A stretch of 47,255 nucleotides of DNA from Streptomonospora mangrovi (GCF_027604915.1 NZ_JAJAQC010000055.1:1-47255), one strand, 5' to 3'; positions 7,617-16,940 are shown, numbered from the stretch's first letter. Numbers and translations: made by a program. Notes: generated by a model from the sequence alone, not told the origin.

Positions 7617-10460
7617 ATGGCCCCCTCACTCCAGGACATCATCCGCCAACGCCAAAGCGCCGCCTTCTACGGGCGCGAGGCGCCCCGCGCGGACTTCCGC
7701 GCCAACCTCGCCCGCCCGCCCGAGGATCCGCAGCGCCGGTTCGTCTACGTCGTCCACGGCAGCGCGGGCGTGGGCAAGTCGCTGCTGCTGCGGGAGTTCG
7801 AGGGCATCGCCCGCGACCACGGCGCCCTCACCGCGCGGCTGGACGAGGACGCCACCACCGACGTCCCCGACGCCCTGAACGCCATCGCGGCGGAGCTGGC
7901 CGAGCAGGGCGTGCCCGTCCGGGAGTTCACCCGCCGCCACACCGACTACCAGCGCGCCCGCTCCGACCTCCTCGCGGCGGGCGACGCGCCTGCGGACATC
8001 GCCACCTCCCTCACCCACGGCCTGGTGCAGACGGGCGCCATCGGCGCCGGGCTGATCGCCCCCGACCTCGCCGGGGCGCTCCACGACCCCGCCGCCACGG
8101 CGCCGGTGGCCACGGCGGTCAACGACGTCCGCGCCTGGATCGCCCGCCGGATCAAGGAGCCGCGCACGCTGCGGCTGCTCACCGACCCCGTGGGCGAGCT
8201 GACCGGCGCGCTCACCGTCGAACTGGCGGCGGGCGCGCGCGGCCGGGCGTTCGCCCTGTTCGTGGACACCTTCGAGAACGCCGCCCCGCCGGTGCGCGCC
8301 TGGCTGCTCACCCTCCTGAGCGGCGACGACTACGGCGCCCTGCCCGCCGACACCGTGGTCGCCGTCGCCGGGCAGCACCGGCCCGACCCCAACACGTGGT
8401 CGCCGCTGTGGCCGGTGACCGCCGACATCGCCCTGGAGCCCTTCACCCGGCAGGAGGCGGCCGGGCTGCTGGCCCGCCACAGCGTCACCAACCCGGCGGT
8501 GGTGGAGTCGATCTGGGCGGCCACCCAAGGGCTGCCCGTGCTGGTGGACGCGCTGGCGCGGGCCGCGCCCGCAGGCCCCGAGGCGGTCGCCGACCTCAGC
8601 GGCGACGCCGTCGAGCGGTTTCTGCGGCAGGTCACCGACCCCCTCCTGCGCCGGGTCGCCGAGGCGGCGGCGCTGCCCCGCGAGCTGAACCGCGACGTGC
8701 TGGAGGCCGTGCTGCCCGAGGAGGAGCGCGCCCGCTCCGCTGAGCTGTACGCGTGGCTGCGCACCCTCCCCTTCGTCCGCGACCAGGCGGGCGGCGCCCA
8801 CTACCACCAGGTGGTGCGCACCCTGCTGGTGCGGCTGGCCCGCACCACCTCGCCCAGCGCGTTCGCCGCGCGCCAGACCGCGCTGGCCGACCACCGGGCC
8901 GCCGCCGGCGAGGGCGACCTGCCGCTGGAGGAGGTCTACCACCGGCTGTGCGCCGACCCCGCCGGGGAGCTGCCGCGCGCCCTGGCCCACGCGCTGTCGG
9001 CCGTGCACCAGGGCACGGCGGCGGCGCACCGCTGGGCGGTCATGCTGCACGACGCCGGGCGCGACGGCGCCGACGAGCGCGTCGGCGCGTGGGGCGCGCG
9101 GCTGTCGGCGGCGCTGGCGGGCGAGCGGCCGGTGCTGGCCTACCTCACCGAGTTGATCACGGGCGCCGACCTGCCGCCCGCCACGCTCGCCCGCGCGCTG
9201 GCCGGGCGGTGGCGCGAGCACTTCCTGGAGCAGGGCGAGACCGAGGCGGCGCTGGCCGACATCACCCGCGCCGTCGAACTGGACCCCGGGTTCGTGCGGG
9301 CGGTCGCCACCCGGGGGCTCACCCGCAAGGTGCGCGGCGACCTCGCCGGAGCCCTGGCCGACTACGACCGCGCGCTGGAATTGGACCCCGACTACGGGTG
9401 GGCGCTGGGGCAGCGCGGGCAGGTCCGCGCCCTGCTCGGCGACCGCGCGGGCGCGCTGGCCGACTTGGATCGGGCGCTGGCGCTGGACCCGGGGTGGGTG
9501 TGGGCGCTGGGCGAGCGCGGACTGGTGCGCGCCGGGGACGGCGACCACGCGGGGGCGCTGGCCGACCTGGGCCGCGCGATCGAGCTGAGCCCCGACCACG
9601 CGTGGGCGCTGCTGGAGCGCGGCCGGGTGCACTGCGCGCGGGGCGACTACGGCGCGGCGCTGGCCGACCTCACCCGGGCCGTGGAGCTGGACGGCGGCAG
9701 CGCGGCGGCGCTGGACGCGCGTGGGCAGGTCCACCGCAGGCGCGGCGACTACGCGGCGGCGCTGGCCGACTTCGACCGCGCCGCCGCCCTCGACCCCGCG
9801 TTCGCCCCCGCCCGCGCCCACCGGGGGCTGACGCGGTACTTCCAGGGCGACGCCGCCGGAGCCGTCGCCGACCTGGAGGCGGCCGTGGCCCTGGCGCCCG
9901 AGGACGCCGCCGCCCGCCGCGACCTGGGCGCGGCACTGGTCGCGGCGGGCGACGTCGACCGGGCGGTGCGGGTACTGCTGGACACCGGGGACGGTGACGG
10001 GACCCGGGGAAGCGCGGGCGGGGACGGGAGCGGGGGCGGATCCGGGAGCGGATCCGGGAGCGGAAACGCGGGCCGACCGGCGGAGCGCGACCCGTGGATC
10101 CTCCTGCTGAGGGGCCTGGCCGGCCTGCGGGCGGGCCGGGGCGAGACCGCCGTCCGCGACCTGCGCGCGGCGGTGGTCGCGGGCGCCCACACCCGGCGGC
10201 ACGCCCCGCACGAGGAGGACGGCTACCTCGCCCCGGCCGCCGCCCTGGCCGCCCTGGGCAAGCCGGACCGGGCACTGTCCCTGGTCCGCGAGATGCTGCG
10301 CACCCCGCCCCCGCCGTCAGCCGTCGCCGAGTGCCTGACCGACCTGTCCACCGCGAGCCGCCTCGCCCCCGAGCCCACCCCGCCCCTGCCCGAGATCACC
10401 CGCCTGCTGGCAAGCCACCTGAAGCGCGACGACGGTACCAAGGCTCCGTATCCGCCCTAG
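7617..10460 (+). CDS. STAND-type ATPase with C-terminal TPR array
   Basis: A 947-residue protein. Residues 17-60 carry the entry to a STAND/AAA_16 module (FYGRE, then Walker A GSAGVGKS at 48-55). A Walker B-like strand ending in Asp217 (ALFVDTFEN) follows. A winged-helix-like region lies at about 320-450. Residues 540-780 hold about seven TPRs of the form GxxxxALADxxRAxELDP. A Ser/Gly-rich linker at about 803-820 precedes a further helical segment. STAND proteins oligomerise on ligand binding; the TPRs are the likely sensor. There is no recognisable effector domain at the N-terminus (about 40 residues only), so it may act on a partner or as a regulator. It is probably monocistronic. Confidence 0.85.
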   Translation: MAPSLQDIIRQRQSAAFYGREAPRADFRANLARPPEDPQRRFVYVVHGSAGVGKSLLLREFEGIARDHGALTARLDEDATTDVPDALNAIAAELAEQGVPVREFTRRHTDYQRARSDLLAAGDAPADIATSLTHGLVQTGAIGAGLIAPDLAGALHDPAATAPVATAVNDVRAWIARRIKEPRTLRLLTDPVGELTGALTVELAAGARGRAFALFVDTFENAAPPVRAWLLTLLSGDDYGALPADTVVAVAGQHRPDPNTWSPLWPVTADIALEPFTRQEAAGLLARHSVTNPAVVESIWAATQGLPVLVDALARAAPAGPEAVADLSGDAVERFLRQVTDPLLRRVAEAAALPRELNRDVLEAVLPEEERARSAELYAWLRTLPFVRDQAGGAHYHQVVRTLLVRLARTTSPSAFAARQTALADHRAAAGEGDLPLEEVYHRLCADPAGELPRALAHALSAVHQGTAAAHRWAVMLHDAGRDGADERVGAWGARLSAALAGERPVLAYLTELITGADLPPATLARALAGRWREHFLEQGETEAALADITRAVELDPGFVRAVATRGLTRKVRGDLAGALADYDRALELDPDYGWALGQRGQVRALLGDRAGALADLDRALALDPGWVWALGERGLVRAGDGDHAGALADLGRAIELSPDHAWALLERGRVHCARGDYGAALADLTRAVELDGGSAAALDARGQVHRRRGDYAAALADFDRAAALDPAFAPARAHRGLTRYFQGDAAGAVADLEAAVALAPEDAAARRDLGAALVAAGDVDRAVRVLLDTGDGDGTRGSAGGDGSGGGSGSGSGSGNAGRPAERDPWILLLRGLAGLRAGRGETAVRDLRAAVVAGAHTRRHAPHEEDGYLAPAAALAALGKPDRALSLVREMLRTPPPPSAVAECLTDLSTASRLAPEPTPPLPEITRLLASHLKRDDGTKAPYPP

Positions 10461-10471
10461 GGCACGACAGG

Positions 10472-10500
10472 CCGCCCCCGTGGGGAAGTGGTGGGGGCGG
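10472..10500 (+). terminator. Short GC hairpin after the STAND gene
   Basis: 8-bp stem CCGCCCCC/GGGGGCGG with a 13-nt loop, starting 12 nt after the stop. It is modest and lacks a T-tract. Confidence 0.35.
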
Positions 10501-10559
10501 GGGAAACGGGAACGACCCTCGGGGCAGCGGAGGTACGGGAGACGGGAGAAGGGAGTCCC

Positions 10560-11525
10560 ATGAGTGAGGAGCGGGCGGAGAACGCGGGCAGGGGAGCGGC
10601 CGGGGGGCGGGAGCATCCGGTGGTGCCTGCCGAGGAGGCGCCGGAGGGGGTGGCGGCGCTGGCCGCCGACCAGCCCGACGGCGGCACCGGCGCACCGCCG
10701 CCCGCCGAGGGTGCTCCCGGCGGCCCGGCTTTCGCCGGTGCGGGCGGCAGCGGCACCGACCAGTTGCACACCGTGCAGGAGGGCCCGGTGCTGACCGTGA
10801 CGTTCAACCGGCCCGCGCAGCGCAACGCCATGACCTGGGCGATGTACGACGGCCTGGTCGCGGCGTGCGAGCGCGTCGACGGCGACGACTCGGTGCGCGC
10901 CATGGTCCTCACCGGCGCCGGGGACGCCGCGTTCGTCGCGGGCACCGACATCGCCCAGTTCGCCGACTTCGCTGACGGCGCCGACGGCGTGGCCTATGAG
11001 GAGCGGCTGAGCGGGATCATCGGCAGGCTGGCCGAGGTGCGGGTGCCCACGGTCGCCGCCGTGCGCGGCTACTGCGTGGGCGGCGGGCTGGCCATCGCCG
11101 CCGCCTGCGACCTGCGCGTGGCCACCCCCTCGGCGCGGTTCGGCGTGCCGATCGCCCGCACCCTGGGCAACTGCCTGTCGATGGGCACGCACGCGCTGCT
11201 GGTCAGCCACTTCGGCGCGGCCCGCACCCTGGACCTGCTGCTGACCGCCCGCCTCCTCGACGCCGAGGAGGCGCGCGCCGCCGGGTTCGTCACCCGCCTG
11301 GTCGCCGAGGACGCCCTGGAGGCCGAGGTCGCCGACCTCACCGGCCGCCTGGCCGCCCACGCCCCGCTGAGCATGTGGGCGGCCAAGGAGTCCGTGCGCC
11401 GCCTGCGGGCGGCCGACCTCCCCGACGACCGCGACATCGTGGAACGCGTCTACGGCAGCGCGGACTTCCGCAACGCCGTGCGCTCGTTCGCGGCCAAGAC
11501 CACCGCCACCTGGGAGGGGCGCTGA
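10560..11525 (+). CDS. Enoyl-CoA hydratase/isomerase family protein
   Basis: A 321-residue crotonase. ATG 10560 follows GAAGGGAG (spacing 4). The first 62 residues are an Ala/Gly/Pro/Glu-rich extension not found in standard members. The fold begins at VLTVTFNRPAQRNAM. The oxyanion-hole segments are present (FVAGTDIAQF and GYCVGGGLAIAAACD). The residues that usually provide the hydratase general acid/base (a Glu in the segment after FGVPIA) appear replaced (IARTLGNCLS), so a simple hydratase reaction is doubtful; isomerase, hydrolase or a different acyl-CoA reaction is possible. It is followed after 49 bp by an amidase gene. Confidence 0.87.
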   Translation: MSEERAENAGRGAAGGREHPVVPAEEAPEGVAALAADQPDGGTGAPPPAEGAPGGPAFAGAGGSGTDQLHTVQEGPVLTVTFNRPAQRNAMTWAMYDGLVAACERVDGDDSVRAMVLTGAGDAAFVAGTDIAQFADFADGADGVAYEERLSGIIGRLAEVRVPTVAAVRGYCVGGGLAIAAACDLRVATPSARFGVPIARTLGNCLSMGTHALLVSHFGAARTLDLLLTARLLDAEEARAAGFVTRLVAEDALEAEVADLTGRLAAHAPLSMWAAKESVRRLRAADLPDDRDIVERVYGSADFRNAVRSFAAKTTATWEGR

Positions 11526-11574
11526 ACCACCGGTACCAGGAGCCCGAGCGGTCCGAGGAGGCTGAGGGGAGATC

Positions 11575-12975
11575 GTGACGGAGGTGAACGCGGAGGCGAA
11601 GGCCGAACCGGAGCCGCATCCGGCGGCGGGGGCCGCCGAGATCGCCGCGCGGGTGCGGGGCGGGGCGAGCAGCGCCGTCGCCGAGGTCCGGGCGGCGCTG
11701 CGTGCCGTCGCGCGCGGCGACACCGGGCTCAACGCCTTCGCGGAGGTGTGGCCGCGCGCCGCGCAGGAGCGGGCGGCCCACGTGGACGCGGCGCTGGCGC
11801 GCGGCGCGGACCTGCCCCTGGCCGGGGTCCCGATCGGCGTGAAGGCGTGGGAGGGCACCGCGTCCCTCCAGGCGCGGCGGCTGGTGGCGGCGGGCGCGGT
11901 GCCGGTGGGCGCCACCTCGGTGCCCGGTCCGGGCACCCCGTGGCGCACCTGGGGGACCACCGACCGGGGGCGCACCGCCAACCCGTGGCGGGCCGACGCC
12001 ACCCCCGGCGGCTCCTCGGCCGGGTCGGGCGCGGCGGTGGGCGCGGGCCTGGTGCCGCTGGCCACCGCCGGTGACGGCGCGGGATCCACGCGGATCCCCG
12101 CCGCCTGGTGCGGGGCGGTGGGCTACAAGCCGACCACCGGCCTGCTGCCCGCCCGCGACCCGGCGGGCCTGGCCGTCGGCGGCCCCATCGCCCGCACGGT
12201 GGCCGACGTGCGGCTGTACGCGCGGGTGGTTCTGGGCGCGGCGACGGACGGCCCCGGAGCGGCCGGTGCCCGGACGGGGGCGGGCACCGTGCGGCCGGGG
12301 CGGCTGCGCGTGGTGTGGTCTTCCGACCTGGGGTTCGCCGAGGTCGATCCGGAGATCGAGCACGTCGCGCACACCGCCCTGCTGGCGTGGGCGCGCGGCT
12401 CGTCCGCCCGGCCCGTCCCCGTTAACCCCGCTGACGCGTCCGCCCGCCCGGGGACCTCCGCGCCGGACGGACGGGACCGCGAGGGTGCGCAGGCGGCTGC
12501 GGCGGGTGGCGGTGCCGGTGGGCGGGGCGGCCGATGGGGCGTGGTCGACGTGGTGGCGGCCGGGCTGGACTGCGTGGACCCCGCGGGGGAGTGGTTCGCC
12601 CGGCGGGAGGCCCCCGGCCGGGCCGGCGCCGCCGAGGGCGACCCGGATCGGGGCGCCGGATCGGTCGCGGGACACAACCGCGCCCGCCTCGACGCCCTGT
12701 TCTCCGGCGCCGACCTGCTCGCCACCCCCACCACGCCGAACCGGCCGCACGGCCACGACGGCCCCGGCGAGGTGATGTCGGTGGCCCTCACCTGGCTGTT
12801 CAACATCACCGGCCACCCGGCCATCAGCCTGCCCGCCGGTTTCACCGCCGACGGCCTGCCCGTGGGCCTGCACCTGGTGGCCCCCCACCACCGCGACGGC
12901 CTGCTGCTGCGCGCCGCCGCCGACTACCAGGCCGTCTGCCCCTGGCCGCCGACGCCGTGGCCGTCGACGTCCTGA
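11575..12975 (+). CDS. Amidase signature family protein
   Basis: A 466-residue amidohydrolase starting at GTG 11575 after GAGGGGA. The Ser-cisSer-Lys triad is visible: Lys90 in GVPIGVK, cis-Ser147 in GGSSAGS and nucleophile Ser171 in GDGAGSTRIP. The 24-residue spacing between the Ser residues is standard. Lys to cis-Ser is about 57 residues, shorter than the roughly 75 in GatA-type enzymes, so a surface segment is missing as in some actinobacterial subfamilies. It hydrolyses a C-N amide bond; the substrate is unknown. It is probably co-transcribed with the crotonase. The last 52 bp overlap the convergent membrane-protein gene. Confidence 0.9.
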   Translation: MTEVNAEAKAEPEPHPAAGAAEIAARVRGGASSAVAEVRAALRAVARGDTGLNAFAEVWPRAAQERAAHVDAALARGADLPLAGVPIGVKAWEGTASLQARRLVAAGAVPVGATSVPGPGTPWRTWGTTDRGRTANPWRADATPGGSSAGSGAAVGAGLVPLATAGDGAGSTRIPAAWCGAVGYKPTTGLLPARDPAGLAVGGPIARTVADVRLYARVVLGAATDGPGAAGARTGAGTVRPGRLRVVWSSDLGFAEVDPEIEHVAHTALLAWARGSSARPVPVNPADASARPGTSAPDGRDREGAQAAAAGGGAGGRGGRWGVVDVVAAGLDCVDPAGEWFARREAPGRAGAAEGDPDRGAGSVAGHNRARLDALFSGADLLATPTTPNRPHGHDGPGEVMSVALTWLFNITGHPAISLPAGFTADGLPVGLHLVAPHHRDGLLLRAAADYQAVCPWPPTPWPSTS

Positions 12976-13970
12976 CCGGCGTCGCCCCAGCCGATCCAGC
13001 CGTCCCAGACACCGGCGTAGCCGGGCACGTTCATCTCCCAGACGTCCTCGACGACCAGTTCGCGCAGTTCGGCGCGCTGGTGCCCGGTGGGCCGGGCCAG
13101 CGCGTCGGCGGCGGCGAGCAGCTCGGACTCCCGAGCCGGGGGATCGCTCACCGGCGCCTCGACCACCGCGTAGTCGCCGTCGAACCGGGTGATCAGTTCG
13201 ACGCCGGTGCCGACGCGGCGCAGGACGTGCCCGTCGCGCTCCACGCAGGCGCTCTCCAACCCCTCCAATCCGCACGGGTCGTCGTAGCCGCCGTAGTCCG
13301 GATCCCCGTAGCCGCTGACCTCCAAGCGGCGGGCGGGGTCGGTGCCGCTGCGGTACACCGTGGTCAGCGCGTCCGGCGACGCGTGCGCGGCGACCGGCGT
13401 CCACCCCTCCCGGTCCAGCACCACGGCATGCCCGATCACGGCGGCGACGTCGGCGCGGGCCTCGGCGCGCAGCCCGGCGGCGTACTGGGCCGCGCCCGTG
13501 CCGGCCAGCGCAATCAGCAGCGCCGCGCTCGCCGCCGCCACCCCGCGCGCCCAGGCCGTGCGCCGCGCCAGCCGCACCACCAGGACGGCCACCCCCGCGC
13601 ACATCGGCGGGAACCCGAGCCAGGCCAGCGGCCACGGCGCCGTCGCCCACGAGGCGAAGACCACGGCGGAGGTGCCCGCCAGCGGCAGCGCGGTGATGGC
13701 GGTCGCCCAGGGCCGGGGGACCGCCGCCCGCCGCAGCAGCGCGCCGAGCACCGCGACCGGCGGTACCGTCGCGACCAGGACGAGCACGGCGGCCAGCGCC
13801 ACCTCGTCCCGGCCGTAGGCGTAGGGCCGGTAGGAGAGGAAGGTCCACCCCGTCTGCGGCACGGCCAGCACGATCGGCCACAGGGCGCCCGCGACCCCGG
13901 CGGCGATCCGTCCGCTCGGGCGGCCCGGCCTGTTCGCCGCCGGATCCCCGCCGTGCTCCCGCTGCGGCAT
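12924..13970 (-). CDS. Membrane protein, unknown function
   Basis: A 348-residue protein from ATG 13970, which has GGGAG at a spacing of 5; the frame continues upstream but without coding character. Four to five hydrophobic segments fill about residues 25-175 (GRIAAGVAGALWPIVLAVP first). An extracytoplasmic soluble region of about 170 residues follows, with two Cys (in DDPCGLEGLESACVE) that could form a disulfide. It ends inside the amidase gene on the other strand. No family is recognised. Confidence 0.7.
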   Translation of the reverse strand: MPQREHGGDPAANRPGRPSGRIAAGVAGALWPIVLAVPQTGWTFLSYRPYAYGRDEVALAAVLVLVATVPPVAVLGALLRRAAVPRPWATAITALPLAGTSAVVFASWATAPWPLAWLGFPPMCAGVAVLVVRLARRTAWARGVAAASAALLIALAGTGAAQYAAGLRAEARADVAAVIGHAVVLDREGWTPVAAHASPDALTTVYRSGTDPARRLEVSGYGDPDYGGYDDPCGLEGLESACVERDGHVLRRVGTGVELITRFDGDYAVVEAPVSDPPARESELLAAADALARPTGHQRAELRELVVEDVWEMNVPGYAGVWDGWIGWGDAGQDVDGHGVGGQGQTAW

Positions 13971-14488
13971 GTGTGCTCCCGCCTGTCGTGCCCTGCCGTG
14001 TGCTGGCCCGCTGTCCCGCTGTCTTGCTGTCTCGTCCTGTTCGGCCGCTCCGGCGGCCTCACGTGCGGCGCCTCCGCGCTCCCCGTCGGCCGCGAAGGCG
14101 GGCCGGGGCGGGGGCTGCGAGGGGTCGAGGGTAGGACGCGCGCCCCCGCGATCCGGTTCTGTCCCCCTTCGTCCGCACCCGTCCCCGCCGCCCGGGTGGC
14201 CCCGGCCCGCCGTGCAGCCCCCGGGCGCGGCAGCCCCGGCGGCGCCGGGGATCCGGTGCGCCCCCCGCGATGTGCGCAGTTGCCGCACAGGCCCGATAAT
14301 GGGCCGAAGTTCAAGTCGCGCGGCGCAAGGGAAAGGTAGGCGTATGGTGCGGGGGCCCCAACGGCCTGGTCACGCACCCCGAGCCCACCGGCCCTTGTCG
14401 CGAGCGGGTGGACCGCCGACCGTCTGGCAGTGGGCGTCGGCGGCGCGGAGCAGGAAACCGGTAGGGCGGGAAGGAGTGTCCTCCACCG
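13971..14488. other. 518-bp intergenic region between divergent genes
   Basis: No gene is supported. It should hold promoters for the minus-strand membrane protein and the plus-strand GAF-ANTAR unit. A gataat hexamer at 14295-14300 is a possible -10 element for the latter, but no matching -35 is at the right distance. It contains runs of tgctggcc/gtcccgctgtc-like short repeats around 13990-14040. Confidence 0.4.
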
Positions 14489-15214
14489 GTGGAATCTGAA
14501 CGCCAGGATCGGATCTGGAACCTCCTTGCCGACGAGGCCCGTCACCTCGGCGGCGGGATATCCATCGACCTGGTTTGCAGCACCACCCGCCGAGTCCTCG
14601 CGGTCGACGGGGTCGCAGTGACCCTGATCGGCGCAGACACCGCGCGCGAAGTCGCCTGCGCTACGGATCAGCGGAGCCGGAGGCTGGAGGAATTGCAGTT
14701 CATGCTCGGTGAAGGACCATGTCTGGAGTCGTTCGCCCTGGGCGCTCCGGTCCTGGCCTCTGACCTCGCCGCGGAGTCCGCACGGTGGCCGGTCTTCGCG
14801 CCGGCCGCCGTCGATGCGGGCGCGCGGTCGGTGTTCTCCTTTCCCCTCCAGTTCGGAGCGGTCGCCATCGGCACCTTCGAGGTGCACCGGCGCGCGGCCG
14901 GTCCGCTCAGCGGCGAGGAACTGGGGAACGCGCTGGTGCTGGCCGACACCGTGGCCCTTCTGCTGCTGGACTCCCACGGACGGGACGAGGGCACCGGGCA
15001 CCTGGCGGACGCGCAGCCATGGCTGGCGCCGGACTACCACACCGAGGTCTACCAGGCGACCGGCATGTTGTCGGTCCAACTGGGGATCGGTCTGGACGAC
15101 GCCCTGGCGCGGCTCCGCGCCCACGCGTTCGCCAATGAACTGACCGTCTCCGCGGTGGCGCGCGAGATCCTGGCCGGGCGGCTGCGACTCGATGAGGGAG
15201 ACGCTGATGGATAA
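14489..15214 (+). CDS. GAF-ANTAR protein 1
   Basis: A 241-residue protein with an N-terminal GAF-like sensor (about residues 25-160, including LQFMLGEGPCLESF) and a C-terminal ANTAR domain (about 185-235, YQATGMLSVQLGIGLDDALARLRAHA). ANTAR domains bind paired RNA hairpins and act as antiterminators in known cases. GTG 14489 has AAGGAG 12 nt upstream, somewhat far. It is the first of three consecutive GAF-ANTAR genes on the same strand; the GPC motif in GAF is shared with the third protein. Confidence 0.88.
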   Translation: MESERQDRIWNLLADEARHLGGGISIDLVCSTTRRVLAVDGVAVTLIGADTAREVACATDQRSRRLEELQFMLGEGPCLESFALGAPVLASDLAAESARWPVFAPAAVDAGARSVFSFPLQFGAVAIGTFEVHRRAAGPLSGEELGNALVLADTVALLLLDSHGRDEGTGHLADAQPWLAPDYHTEVYQATGMLSVQLGIGLDDALARLRAHAFANELTVSAVAREILAGRLRLDEGDADG

Positions 15215-15283
15215 GGCGCGAAGCCGTGGCCGCGTCACGACGGCCGTGACCCGGATCACCCCGCCTCCCGCTGGGAGCGCCCG

Positions 15284-16045
15284 GTGAGGGCCCCCGCCGC
15301 GGATCGCGGTATCAGCCTTCTCGCCGAACTGCTGGAGGCCATCGTGGCGGGTGACGGCGCCGCCGACACCCTCGCGATGCTGATGTCCCGGACCGTGGAG
15401 CTGATCGACGTCTCCTCGGCCGGGATCATCGTCGCCGACCCCCGCTGGGGGCTGCGGATACTCGCCGCCTCCGACGAACGCGCCGACATGGCCGACCTCT
15501 TCCAGGCCCACCACGGCGAAGGCCCCGCGGCCGAGGCCGTGGCGCGGGGCGGCCCGCTGGCGGCCGACCTGCGCGGCGCCGACGACCGCTGGCCGCGCTT
15601 CGGCCCGGCCGCCCGCGCCCTGGGCTATACCCACGTGCTGGCCCTGCCGATCCGCCTCGACGGCGAGGCCGTGGGCGCCCTCAGCCTCTTCCGGGGCGCC
15701 GGCGGGCGCCCCTGGGGCGAGGCCGAGGAGGTCGCGGGCCAGGTGATGGCCGACCTCGCCGCCATCACCCTGGCCCAGGAGCGGCCCGGCCGCCGGGCCG
15801 AGCGGCTGGCCGAGCGCCTGGCCGGCATGCTCAACGACCGGGGCACGATCGAGCAGGCCAAAGGGGCGCTGGCCGCTCACCTGCACTGCTCACCGGAGGA
15901 CGCCTACATCCTCCTGGCCGAGGTCGCGCGCGAGACGCACTGCTCCGTGGCGGACGTCGCCGTGCGCGTCCTGGCCGGCGAGGACGGCGCCATAGCGGCG
16001 GCGCGGCGGTGGCTGGCCGACCGGCGCCGGGCCGCGGAGGGGTGA
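15284..16045 (+). CDS. GAF-ANTAR protein 2
   Basis: A 253-residue protein from GTG 15284 (GGGAG, spacing 6). The GAF domain covers about residues 10-165 (SAGIIVADPRWGLRILAASDE; HHGEGPAAEAV takes the place of the GPC loop). ANTAR covers about 185-235 (LAGMLNDRGTIEQAKGALAAHLHCSPEDAYILL). The ANTAR segment keeps the expected A-x-G and three-helix pattern, consistent with RNA binding. The GAF loop lacks the Cys present in its two neighbours, so the signals sensed are likely different. Confidence 0.9.
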   Translation: MRAPAADRGISLLAELLEAIVAGDGAADTLAMLMSRTVELIDVSSAGIIVADPRWGLRILAASDERADMADLFQAHHGEGPAAEAVARGGPLAADLRGADDRWPRFGPAARALGYTHVLALPIRLDGEAVGALSLFRGAGGRPWGEAEEVAGQVMADLAAITLAQERPGRRAERLAERLAGMLNDRGTIEQAKGALAAHLHCSPEDAYILLAEVARETHCSVADVAVRVLAGEDGAIAAARRWLADRRRAAEG

Positions 16046-16113
16046 TGGGGCTCCGAAGGACGCACGAGGGGCAGCCCGGCCCCGGTGGGCGCGGATCAGG
16101 ACAAGGAGAAGCG

Positions 16114-16809
16114 GTGCGAGGAGAGACCGAGCGCGCCCGTGCGCTGGCGGAGGCCGGCCGGCGGCTGGCGGCCCCGGGGGACACCTCGGCCAAGCTGTGG
16201 GAGACCGCCCGCCTGGCGGCGCGGACGGTGCCCGGGTGCGACCACGCCGGTATCACCCTGGTGCGGCGCGGCGCCGGGCTGGCCACGCCCGTCTACACCG
16301 GGCCGACGGCGCTGGCGGCCGACCAGCTCCAGTACGACCTGGACGAGGGGCCGTGCGTGGAGGTGGCGCGGGAGGGGGTGCGGTGGCGGCGGCTGGTCGA
16401 CACCGCCACCGACGACACCTGGCCGCGGTTCGCCCGCGGCGCGCGCGACCTGGGGGTGGGCAGCGTCATCTCCTGCGCGCTGCACGCGCCCAAGGGGGTC
16501 ATCGGCGCCCTCAACCTCTACGCCGAGGCGCCGGGCTGCTACGGCCCGGGGGCGCGCGAGGTGGCGCTGCTGTTCGCCGCGCAGGCGGGGTCGCTGCTGG
16601 CGGCCGCGCGGGCCGCCGACTCCCTGCGCCGGGCCATCGAGACGCGCGAGCGCGTCGGGGTGGCCACGGGGATCCTCATGGAGCGGCACAAGATGCCGGC
16701 CGACCGGGCGCTGGAGCGGCTGGCGGAGGTGGCGCGAAACGAGGGCGTGCCGGTGCGCGAGGTCGCCGACCGCGTCATCGAGACGGGCCGCGACCCCGGG
16801 AGGGGGTAG
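16114..16809 (+). CDS. GAF-ANTAR protein 3
   Basis: A 231-residue protein. The frame is open from 16009, and an ATG at 16045 overlaps the previous stop, but GTG 16114 has the best ribosome-binding site (AAGGAG, spacing 6) and gives the normal family length. GAF spans about residues 15-165 (LQYDLDEGPCVEVAREG). ANTAR spans about 172-225 (RERVGVATGILMERHKMPADRALERLAEVA). The three adjacent paralogues are diverged, so this is an old duplication set with separate inputs. Confidence 0.9.
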   Translation: MRGETERARALAEAGRRLAAPGDTSAKLWETARLAARTVPGCDHAGITLVRRGAGLATPVYTGPTALAADQLQYDLDEGPCVEVAREGVRWRRLVDTATDDTWPRFARGARDLGVGSVISCALHAPKGVIGALNLYAEAPGCYGPGAREVALLFAAQAGSLLAAARAADSLRRAIETRERVGVATGILMERHKMPADRALERLAEVARNEGVPVREVADRVIETGRDPGRG

Positions 16810-16832
16810 CGGGGCGCAGGTGCCTCACGCAG

Positions 16833-16874
16833 GCGCGGGGCGCGGCGGGCGGTTCGCCCGACCGCGCCCCGCGC
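16833..16874 (+). terminator. Hairpin ending the GAF-ANTAR unit
   Basis: 13-bp stem GCGCGGGGCGCGG (16833-16845) with CCGCGCCCCGCGC (16862-16874); the loop itself contains cgggcg/cgcccg. It lies 23 nt after the last GAF-ANTAR stop. Confidence 0.65.
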
Positions 16875-16940
16875 GCGTTCGGGCCGGGGTGGCGGGGTGT
16901 GGCGGGGTGCGGCGCCCCGCGTCGGTTCCGCGTCAAGGTA

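Noticed and set aside
7626-10211. 861-codon antisense frame under the STAND ATPase
   Set aside because: Gly/Gln/Arg-rich translation caused by GC bias on the opposite strand; no domain or start signal, while the sense frame has clear ATPase and TPR motifs.
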